From Azoarcus sp. Aa7 (lineage in GTDB: Bacteria; Pseudomonadota; Gammaproteobacteria; Burkholderiales; Rhodocyclaceae), in assembly GCF_014822185.1 (NCBI RefSeq), contig NZ_QVLR01000039.1, positions 1-34,302 of the forward strand: a DNA stretch of 34,302 nucleotides, in the 5' to 3' direction. Each line of letters begins with the position of its first letter. Position 1 is the first letter of the stretch. This document shows, piece after piece, positions 28,891 to 34,302 of the stretch. The translations under genes were made by a program, and so were the position numbers. The notes below the pieces were generated by a model. That model saw nothing but the letters and a program-made list of their open reading frames with translations, made no database searches and was not told the origin of the DNA.

Positions 28891-30092
28891 ACGGGGTCGT
28901 CGTCCCGCTTGCGACCACGCTCGCAGTACAGGCGCTGGTGTCGATGGCCGCGCTGACTGCGCCGGTTCTCGCGCCCGAGGCGGCGGCCGACCTGGGCATC
29001 CCGGCGACGCTGGTGGGCGTGTTCGTCGCGCTGATCTACGTCGGCGCGATGATCTCCAGCCTCGCGAGCGGCAACCTCGTTGTCCGCTACGGTGCGATCC
29101 GCGTCAGCCAGGTCTGCCTCGTCCTGTGCGGCGCGGGCCTCGCCCTGGGGACCGCGGGCTCGCCCGCACTGATGGCCGCAAGCGGGCTGCTCATCGGCCT
29201 CGGCTACGGCCCGGTCACGCCCGCGAGTTCGCACATCCTCGCGCGCACGACGCCCGCGCACCTGATGGGCTTCATGTTCTCGCTGAAACAGACCGGCGTG
29301 CCGCTCGGCGGCGCCCTTGCGGGCGCCCTGGTGCCCAGCTTCGCCATCCTGTGGGGCTGGCAGGGCGCCGCCATCGCCGTCTGCGCTGCCTGCATGCTGA
29401 TGGCGCTGTTGGCCCAGCCCACGCGCGCCGGCTTCGACGCCGACCGCGACCCTGCGCGCCGCTTCTCGCTCGCCGGCGTGTTCACGCCGCTCGCGATGGT
29501 CTTCGCCTATCCGCGCATCCGCGACCTCGCGATCTGCACCTTCTTCTTCGGCGCGATGCAGCTGTGCCTGACGACCTATCTCGTCACCTACCTGACTACC
29601 GCCTACGGCATGCCGCTCGTCACCGCCGGCCTGGTGCTGTCGCTCACACAGGCCGCCGGCATCGGCGGGCGCCTCGTATGGGGCCTCGTCGCCGACCGTT
29701 GGATGACCCCGCGCCGCCTGCTCAGCCTGCTCGCCATCGCCATGGCCATGTCCTCGCTCCTCACCGCAGCCTTCGAGCCGGACTGGCCGCTCGTCGCGGT
29801 GATCGCCGTCAGCATGGTCTTCGGTGCCACGGCAATCGGCTGGAACGGCGTCTATCTCGCCGAGGTCGCGCGCCTCGCCCCGGCCGGGCAGGCCGGCGTG
29901 CTCACCGGCGGCACGCTGTTCTTCACCTACTTCGGCGTCGTCGCCGGCCCGCCGGCCTTCGCCGCACTGGTCGGCGTCACCGGCTCCTTCGCCGCTGGCT
30001 ACGCTGCAATCGGCAGCGTGATCCTCGCCATCGGCGTCCTGCTGGTGCTGACGCAGGCACGCCGTCCGGCCGAATGCACCGAAACCGCGTGA
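28887..30092 (+). CDS. Major facilitator superfamily transporter
   Basis: A 401-residue permease with about twelve hydrophobic helices. It starts with GTG, 9 nt after GGGAG, overlapping the regulator stop by GTGA. LIGLGYGPVTPASSHIL near 109-125 and the FSLKQTGVPLGGALAGALVP segment are of the type seen in bacterial carboxylate or drug MFS proteins. No narrower family was recognised. With a TRAP system in the same operon, it may bring in a second related substrate or export an intermediate. Confidence 0.85.
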   Translation: MNGVVVPLATTLAVQALVSMAALTAPVLAPEAAADLGIPATLVGVFVALIYVGAMISSLASGNLVVRYGAIRVSQVCLVLCGAGLALGTAGSPALMAASGLLIGLGYGPVTPASSHILARTTPAHLMGFMFSLKQTGVPLGGALAGALVPSFAILWGWQGAAIAVCAACMLMALLAQPTRAGFDADRDPARRFSLAGVFTPLAMVFAYPRIRDLAICTFFFGAMQLCLTTYLVTYLTTAYGMPLVTAGLVLSLTQAAGIGGRLVWGLVADRWMTPRRLLSLLAIAMAMSSLLTAAFEPDWPLVAVIAVSMVFGATAIGWNGVYLAEVARLAPAGQAGVLTGGTLFFTYFGVVAGPPAFAALVGVTGSFAAGYAAIGSVILAIGVLLVLTQARRPAECTETA

Positions 30093-30109
30093 TTCCCTTT
30101 CAGCAGACG

Positions 30110-30126
30110 ACCCCCGACCCCGACAC
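30110..30126 (+). repeat. 17-bp direct repeat, copy 2
   Basis: GACCCCCGACCCCGACA occurs in the spacer between the MFS and lyase genes, identical to 25733-25749. The identity between two leader-like spacers may mark past rearrangement within the operon, or simply shared low-complexity sequence. Confidence 0.55.
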
Positions 30127-30152
30127 ACGCTAAAGACACAGGAGACAAGCGC

Positions 30153-30956
30153 ATGTCCCCCCGTTCCTACCTCTTCGTCCCCGGCGACCGCGCCGAGCGC
30201 TTCGACAAGGCCTGCGCCGCCGGCGCCGACGCCGTCATCATCGACCTCGAGGACGCCGTGACGCCCGAACGCAAGGCCGTCGCACGCGAATCCGTCATGG
30301 CCTGGCTCGCCGCCGGCGGGCGCGCCTGCGTGCGCGTGAATGGCACCGACACGGAATGGTTCGACGACGACTGCGCGCTGCTCGACCAGCCCGGCGTCCT
30401 CGGCGTCGTACTGCCCAAGGCCGAGCGCGCCGAACAGCTTGCGCGCCTCGCCGCCCGCCTGCGTCCGGGCGTGCGCATCGTGCCCATCGTCGAAACCGGT
30501 CTGGGCCTGTGGAACGCCCTCGAACTCGCCAGCGCACCCGGTGTCGAGCGGCTCGCCTTCGGTTCGGTCGACTTCCAACTCGACTGCGGCATCCTCGGTG
30601 ATGGCGAAGAACTCCTCTACGCGCGCTCCCGTCTCGTCCTCGCCTCCGCGATCGCCCGCATCGATTCCCCGGTCGACGGCGTCACCGTCGCGATCCACGA
30701 CATCGACCAACTGCAAGCCGACACCCGTCGCGCCCGCCTGCTCGGCTTCGGCGCCAAACTGTGCATTCACCCGAAGCATGTCGTCCCGGTAAACGAAGGC
30801 TTCATGCCCGCAGAGGCCGAAGTCACCCACGCCCGCACGATCATGGCCGCGGTCGACGCCGCCGCCGGAGTCGGTGCGATCACCCTCGACGGCAAGCTCA
30901 TCGACCGCCCCGTGATCGAACGCGCGCGCAAGATCCTGGAGCGCGTCGCCGCATGA
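30153..30956 (+). CDS. HpcH/HpaI aldolase / CitE-like CoA-ester lyase
   Basis: A 267-residue (beta/alpha)8 lyase of the CitE/malyl-CoA lyase family, cleaving a hydroxyacyl-CoA. Motifs in order: RSYLFVPGDR at 4-13, IIDLEDAVTPERK near 29-41, VRVNGTD with the substrate Arg, VPIVETGLG with a metal-binding Glu, FGSVDFQLDCG with a metal-binding Asp, and CIHPKHV. The length is that of free-standing CitE and citramalyl-CoA lyase. There is no citD, citF or citrate CoA-transferase nearby, so citrate lyase is excluded. With the CoA-transferase and MaoC protein, citramalyl-CoA cleavage to acetyl-CoA and pyruvate is the likeliest role. GGAGA precedes the ATG. Confidence 0.9.
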   Translation: MSPRSYLFVPGDRAERFDKACAAGADAVIIDLEDAVTPERKAVARESVMAWLAAGGRACVRVNGTDTEWFDDDCALLDQPGVLGVVLPKAERAEQLARLAARLRPGVRIVPIVETGLGLWNALELASAPGVERLAFGSVDFQLDCGILGDGEELLYARSRLVLASAIARIDSPVDGVTVAIHDIDQLQADTRRARLLGFGAKLCIHPKHVVPVNEGFMPAEAEVTHARTIMAAVDAAAGVGAITLDGKLIDRPVIERARKILERVAA

Positions 30957-31159
30957 ACGCCCCGCGTGCCGACACCGCCGAACTCGTCGCCGACGAGTTC
31001 GCATTTCTTGCGCGCATGCTGCACGTCACGCATTCACGATTCGATCGCGATCCGGACCGGATCGAACGGGTCCGGCGGCGCTTCATGCAATCCGCGGATG
31101 CCGACGGCGCCCGCTTCGAGCGTCCGATGCGCGTCAACCGCCAGCGCCGGCCCGGCTGA
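30953..31159 (+). CDS. Small protein coupled to the CitE-like lyase
   Basis: A 68-residue basic protein, not recognised. It starts MNAPRADTAELVADEFAFL and ends RRPG. A predicted amphipathic helix over ADTAELVADEFAFLARMLHVT is followed by an Arg-rich tail. It has no signal or membrane segment. Its ATG overlaps the lyase stop (ATGA), so it would be translated from the lyase message. A terminator structure follows within 100 bp. It may be an accessory to the lyase or a chance frame; the overlap and codon bias favour a real gene. Confidence 0.55.
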   Translation: MNAPRADTAELVADEFAFLARMLHVTHSRFDRDPDRIERVRRRFMQSADADGARFERPMRVNRQRRPG

Positions 31160-31178
31160 AGCGGTCGGAACCTGTCTC

Positions 31179-31221
31179 TTCGGCGACCAGTCTTCTCTCC
31201 CTCTCCCGCAAGGTCGCCGAA
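31179..31221. repeat. Inverted repeat before the operon terminator
   Basis: TTCGGCGACC (31179-31188) and GGTCGCCGAA (31212-31221) are perfect 10-bp arms with a 23-nt pyrimidine-rich loop. It lies just upstream of the terminator and could act with it to protect or end the transcript. Confidence 0.5.
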
Positions 31222-31226
31222 CCTTC

Positions 31227-31269
31227 CCCGGCCGCCCGAAGAAGGTGTCGGCGGCCGGGATATTTTTTT
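31227..31269 (+). terminator. Intrinsic terminator of the catabolic operon
   Basis: CCCGGCCGCC (31227-31236) pairs with GGCGGCCGGG (31250-31259). A run of seven Ts follows at 31263-31269, three bases past the stem. It is the best rho-independent terminator in the window and marks the end of the operon that begins at the amidase. Confidence 0.85.
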
Positions 31270-31493
31270 CGATCCCGCAGTCAACTACATGCCGGTGCCG
31301 TGGGGCCGAGGTTGTGTGCCGCGGACGTCGCAGTCGCGAGAGCAGCCGGGAATACGCTGAAGCGGCATGGTCCGCCTGCTGAAGCGGTTCCCCCTACGCG
31401 GCCCCGGCATCCCGCCTGCGCCGTTTGTTCGTGCAGCGCGCCGAAGAACGACCTCCGCCCAAAGCGGATCCCCGCGCCCCTGGAACGATTCGC

Positions 31494-31937
31494 GTGCGGC
31501 CCGTCTCTGCAAGCCCCCCCCGTACTCTTGCCTCGCGCCTCGCCGCTGCGGGCTGCATCGCGTTGTCCGTCGCCTGGGCGCCGAACCTTCCCGCACAGGA
31601 CCAGGCCGTCCCCGCCACCATCGACAACGACGGCGTCCAGCGCATCACCATCATCGGCGGGAGCTACTTCTTCCGGCCCGATCGCATCCTTGCAAGGGCC
31701 GGCCAGCCGCTTCATCTCATCGTCAGGATGGCGGAGGGCATCGTTCCGCACCGTTTCGTCCTCGACGGCCCGGATGGCAAGCCGGTCGCCGATATCGAAC
31801 TCGCCACGACGCCGAAAACGGTTCAGATCGACCTGCCGCCGGGCCAGTATCCATTCAGCTGCCCGAACCGCCTCCTCATGTTCAAGAGCCATCGCGAACG
31901 CGGCATGTCCGGCACGCTCGAAATCCGCAACGAGTGA
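31494..31937 (+). CDS. Small secreted cupredoxin-like protein
   Basis: A protein of about 147 residues if it begins at GTG 31494 (TGGAAC is 8 nt upstream); an in-frame TTG at 31425 would add 23. A signal-like N-terminus (basic start, hydrophobic LAAAGCIALSVAW, then NLPAQ) leads to a beta-rich domain. Likely copper ligands, numbered from the GTG, are His86 in VPHRFVL and Cys123, His133, Met138 in the CPNRLLMFKSHRERGM loop, a type 1 copper arrangement. A run of eight Cs occurs in the signal region. It probably sits in the periplasm. Electron transfer or copper storage are possible; nothing nearby decides. Confidence 0.6.
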   Translation: MRPVSASPPRTLASRLAAAGCIALSVAWAPNLPAQDQAVPATIDNDGVQRITIIGGSYFFRPDRILARAGQPLHLIVRMAEGIVPHRFVLDGPDGKPVADIELATTPKTVQIDLPPGQYPFSCPNRLLMFKSHRERGMSGTLEIRNE

Positions 31938-32069
31938 GTGCCACGTCCCGCAGCGGATCGCCTCCCGCAAAGACTCCGGCCGATCCAGAAACCACCATGT
32001 CCCGGCTTCACTCTAATAAACGAGGTTGTGATAAGCATTGATCACCCCTCGACAAACCCGGAGCCAGAG

Positions 32070-32342
32070 ATGCGTACAGCCCTCCTTCTCGCGCTCGCCG
32101 CGCTGCTTGCGTCCTGCGCCACCCCAGCCGAGCGTGCAGCCCAGGTCGAACGCGAGGTCGAACAGATGATCACCGTGTATGGACCGGCCTGCGAAAGACT
32201 CGGCTACAAGCAGGACACCGACCCGTGGCGCGACTGCATCCTGCGGCTCAATGCGCAGGAGCGCTACGAGCGTTACAGTCGGATGCCCACGTCCACCACC
32301 TGCATTGGCCATCGCGGTTTCTTCCATTGCTCCACGTTCTGA
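32070..32342 (+). CDS. Small lipoprotein
   Basis: A 90-residue precursor with a lipoprotein signal: MRTALLLALAALLASC, lipobox LASC and lipidated Cys16. The mature part has an acidic helical stretch (AERAAQVEREVEQMITVYG) and four further Cys (in GPACERL, WRDCIL, TTCIG and FHCSTF) that may form disulfides. GGAG lies 6 nt before the ATG. No function is recognised. It stands alone between the cupredoxin and the LolA-like gene. Confidence 0.75.
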   Translation: MRTALLLALAALLASCATPAERAAQVEREVEQMITVYGPACERLGYKQDTDPWRDCILRLNAQERYERYSRMPTSTTCIGHRGFFHCSTF

Positions 32343-32440
32343 TACCGGACCCGGGAGCCTCAGGTGCGCGATCCCGCCGTTAAGCCGCGGACCACGCCCG
32401 CGTTTCGGGCCTGTGTCGTCATGACCCGCGGGGATGCGAC

Positions 32441-33073
32441 GTGCGGTGGCTGATGCTAGCCCTGGCCCTGAGCACGGCCGGCCCGGCTGCCGCGGATCTC
32501 CTGCACGACGCGCAGGAGCGCTTTCGTGCGCTCGAAGGCTACCGCGTCACCCTCCGTTCGCTCGCGGCCGACGGCCAGCGACAGAACATCGCATGTGCCT
32601 ACCGCAAGCCGGGCTGGATACGCCTGGACTTCGTCGAACCCCACCGCGGTGCGGTGCTTGTTTATGATCCCGCCGCACGCCGCGTGCACCTCTGGCCATT
32701 CGGCGCCGGGCACTTCCCCGTCCTCAACCTCGCCCCCGACAACCCCCTGATCCGCAGCGCCGGGGGGCACAGCGTCGACCGCTCCGACGTCGGCTCGCTG
32801 CTCGCAAAGCTTGTCGAACTGCGCGCAAGGGGCGGGGCCGACACGCCGGTTGATGCCGAACTCGCAGGACGCCCTGCGCACCTCGTCGAAATCACCGGAG
32901 CCGGGAATGCCCACGTCGACGGCGTGCATCGCTACCGCGTCTGGTTCGAGCAGGGAACCCTCTTTCCCCTGAAAGTGCAAAGCTACGACGCGGCACTGGA
33001 CGTCATCGAAACGGTCGACATGAGTGACGCAGAGCTCGATCCAGTCTTTCCGGAGCGTTTCTTCACCCCCTGA
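32441..33073 (+). CDS. LolA-like / DUF1571-type periplasmic protein
   Basis: A 210-residue protein beginning with GTG (alternative ATG at 32453). The signal peptide is MRWLMLALALSTAGPAAA. The mature part resembles outer-membrane lipoprotein-sorting proteins: an early helix (LLHDAQERFRALEGYRVTLRS), then antiparallel strands with KPGWIRLDFVEPHRGAVLVYDP and a final VETVDMSD-like strand. It is not the main LolA by context, since no ftsK or rarA is adjacent. It is followed by an SRPBCC gene after 12 bp, so it is probably part of a small operon. Confidence 0.65.
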   Translation: MRWLMLALALSTAGPAAADLLHDAQERFRALEGYRVTLRSLAADGQRQNIACAYRKPGWIRLDFVEPHRGAVLVYDPAARRVHLWPFGAGHFPVLNLAPDNPLIRSAGGHSVDRSDVGSLLAKLVELRARGGADTPVDAELAGRPAHLVEITGAGNAHVDGVHRYRVWFEQGTLFPLKVQSYDAALDVIETVDMSDAELDPVFPERFFTP

Positions 33074-33085
33074 CAGGGAGCAAGC

Positions 33086-33586
33086 ATGCGACCGTCGGCC
33101 AGCAATCGATACCACCTCACAACGCTCTGGCAACTCGACGCTCCGCTCGAGACCGTCTGGGACGTCATCACGCACCCCGAACGCTGGCCCGACTGGTGGG
33201 CCGGCGCCGAATCCGTCGTCGCTCTGGACGCCGGCGACCCCGACGGCATCGGTGCGCGTCAGCAATACACCTGGAAAGGGCGCCTGCCCTACCGCCTGCG
33301 CTTCACCAGCTGCGTCACCCGTGTCGAACGCCACCGTCTCCTCGAAGCGCGGGTCGTCGGTGAAGTCGAAGGCATCGGCCGCTGGCACTTCGCCTTCAGC
33401 GATGGAATGACGATCCTCCGCTACGAATGGCTCGTGTCCACCAGGCCCCGGTGGATGAACCTGCTCGCCCCCCTGGCTCGTCCCGTGTTCCGCTGGAACC
33501 ACGATGCCCTCATGCGCGCGGGCGGCGCAGGCCTCGCCCGCCACATCTGCGCGCGGCTGCATCGTCACGAGACCCGGTCCTCATGA
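33086..33586 (+). CDS. SRPBCC (START-like) family protein
   Basis: A 166-residue cytosolic protein with the helix-grip fold that binds hydrophobic ligands. The opening strand and helix (LWQLDAPLETVWDVITHPERWPDWWAGAESV) is typical of polyketide cyclase/dehydrase-like SRPBCC proteins. GGGAG is 5 nt before the ATG. Its stop overlaps the next gene's start by ATGA, linking it to a membrane protein. The ligand is unknown. Confidence 0.8.
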   Translation: MRPSASNRYHLTTLWQLDAPLETVWDVITHPERWPDWWAGAESVVALDAGDPDGIGARQQYTWKGRLPYRLRFTSCVTRVERHRLLEARVVGEVEGIGRWHFAFSDGMTILRYEWLVSTRPRWMNLLAPLARPVFRWNHDALMRAGGAGLARHICARLHRHETRSS

Positions 33587-34071
33587 TCCGCCTGCACGCT
33601 GCCGCCGGTGCCGGCATCATTGCCGGCACCGGCGCCACCATCGCCCAGATGCTGCTATGGTGGTTCGACGGCACGCCCGTCATCGACACGCTCCTGCGCG
33701 ACGCCCGCCTGACTGCAGCCATCGTCATGGGCACTGGCGTGCTGGGGCAGGGGCCTGTCTGGCGCTGGGACGTGATGGCCTGGGCGACCGCCATCCACTT
33801 CGCGCTGTCGTTCATCTACGCGCTGATCGCGTGGCCCCTCGCGCGCACCCTGAACGTCCCGTCCTCCGTCGGCGTCGGAGCCCTCTACGGTGCGGCAATC
33901 TACGCGATCAACCTCCACGGCTTCACCCACGTCTTTCCCTGGTTCGACGTCTCCCGCGGATGGGTGACCATCCTCGCCCATCTGGTCTTCGGGGCTTCCC
34001 TGTTCGCGAGCTGCGTCGTTCTCGCTCACCGAGCGTCTCACCCGCACCGATTCGGCGTGCCGAATCGGTAA
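33583..34071 (+). CDS. Uncharacterised inner-membrane protein
   Basis: A 162-residue membrane protein with four predicted helices: around 8-26 (GAGIIAGTGATIAQMLLWW), 67-88 (WATAIHFALSFIYALIAWPLA), 94-114 (SVGVGALYGAAIYAINLHGF) and 128-148 (VTILAHLVFGASLFASCVVLA). No family was recognised. It overlaps the SRPBCC gene and ends within a perfect hairpin that contains its last codons and stop. Confidence 0.7.
   Translation: MIRLHAAAGAGIIAGTGATIAQMLLWWFDGTPVIDTLLRDARLTAAIVMGTGVLGQGPVWRWDVMAWATAIHFALSFIYALIAWPLARTLNVPSSVGVGALYGAAIYAINLHGFTHVFPWFDVSRGWVTILAHLVFGASLFASCVVLAHRASHPHRFGVPNR
34046..34069. terminator. Perfect hairpin at the end of the membrane-protein gene
   Basis: ACCGATTCGG (34046-34055) and CCGAATCGGT (34060-34069) form a 10-bp stem with loop CGTG. 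The right arm runs into the TAA stop. There is no T-run, so it may block 3' exonucleases or act as a weak terminator before the strong promoter downstream. Confidence 0.5.
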
Positions 34072-34163
34072 CTGTCCGAGCCGCATTTCCCGCCACAGGC
34101 GAACCCGTCATCCCCTCGGCGCGCCCCGAAATAAATTAATTCTTGGCAGCCGCAACAAAGCGC

Positions 34164-34191
34164 TTGACGGCCTGTTTGAGGTCTATATAAT
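34164..34191 (+). promoter_or_regulatory. Strong sigma-70 promoter, probable rRNA operon P1
   Basis: TTGACG (34164-34169) and a perfect TATAAT (34186-34191) are 16 bp apart, followed by the GC-rich discriminator TCGCGCCTC typical of rrn promoters under stringent control. An AT-rich stretch at 34130-34144 may serve as an UP element. About 110 bp of GC-rich leader follows without a start codon and good binding site, as expected ahead of a structural RNA. Confidence 0.65.
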
Positions 34192-34290
34192 TCGCGCCTC
34201 TTCAGCGCTGCGGCGGAGTGTGCGGCGGCGGTGGAGGGCAGGAAAGAGGGGGCGGTGCGGCGGCGGATTCAAATAAGTTTGCTGCGGTGC

Positions 34291-34302
34291 TTGACGAAAG
34301 CA
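34291..34302 (+). promoter_or_regulatory. Possible second tandem promoter (-35 only), cut by window end
   Basis: TTGACG (34291-34296) occurs in the context GCTTGACG, the same as in the promoter at 34164. The -10 would lie beyond the window. Tandem promoters are usual for rRNA operons. Confidence 0.4.

Noticed and set aside
30153-30956. Citrate lyase beta subunit
   Set aside because: No citD, citF, citC or citX in the region; a free-standing CoA-ester lyase fits better.
34051-34064. TTCGG-CGTG-CCGAA, a third match to the AauR box
   Set aside because: It is the core of a longer 10-bp hairpin at the end of a coding sequence, not upstream of any gene likely to need AauR.

Overview
The window is GC-rich with strong G/C use at third codon positions. 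Gene content and order suggest a betaproteobacterium, most likely a Rhodocyclales member of the Azoarcus/Aromatoleum/Thauera group. This is inferred from acidic-amino-acid uptake genes with an AauRS-like regulator, sigma-54 control, TRAP transport, CoA-dependent dicarboxylate degradation and rrn-like promoters. No database search was run.

Layout. (1) 1-121: the 3' end (domains V and VI) of a group II intron whose body lies outside the window. (2) 328-648 (-): an isolated GYD-domain gene. (3) 1112-10393 (+): an acidic amino acid and amide scavenging locus. Two perfect TTCGG-N4-CCGAA boxes and a sigma-54 promoter precede gltI (binding protein), ansB (periplasmic asparaginase/glutaminase), gltJ, gltK, gltL (ABC transporter), a glutamate dehydrogenase and an AauS/AauR-type kinase and sigma-54 activator pair. 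An aldehyde dehydrogenase gene follows. (4) 16058-11978 (-): a three-gene set of GGDEF-EAL sensor, outer-membrane barrel and copper-site cupredoxin protein. (5) 17825-16690 (-): a two-gene short-chain chromate transporter. (6) 17975-31269 (+): a long catabolic operon with a good sigma-70 promoter overlapped by a perfect 16-bp palindrome. It encodes an amidase, two TRAP binding proteins, a MaoC hydratase, DctQ, DctM, MmgE/PrpD, acyl-CoA dehydrogenase, class III CoA-transferase, GntR/UTRA regulator, MFS transporter, CitE-like lyase and a 68-residue protein, and ends at an intrinsic terminator. (7) 31494-34071 (+): small envelope genes (cupredoxin, lipoprotein, LolA-like protein, SRPBCC protein, membrane protein). 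(8) 34164-34302: tandem strong promoters resembling those of an rRNA operon that would start beyond the window.

How the genes work together. In region 3, asparagine and glutamine would be deamidated in the periplasm, aspartate and glutamate imported, and glutamate deaminated to 2-oxoglutarate, probably all under AauRS-type control. In region 6, the gene set resembles bacterial itaconate degradation: TRAP uptake, CoA activation, hydration to citramalyl-CoA, cleavage to acetyl-CoA and pyruvate. The extra amidase, second TRAP binding protein, MFS transporter and GntR regulator suggest a variant substrate range, possibly an amide of a C5 dicarboxylate. The substrate is inferred, not shown.
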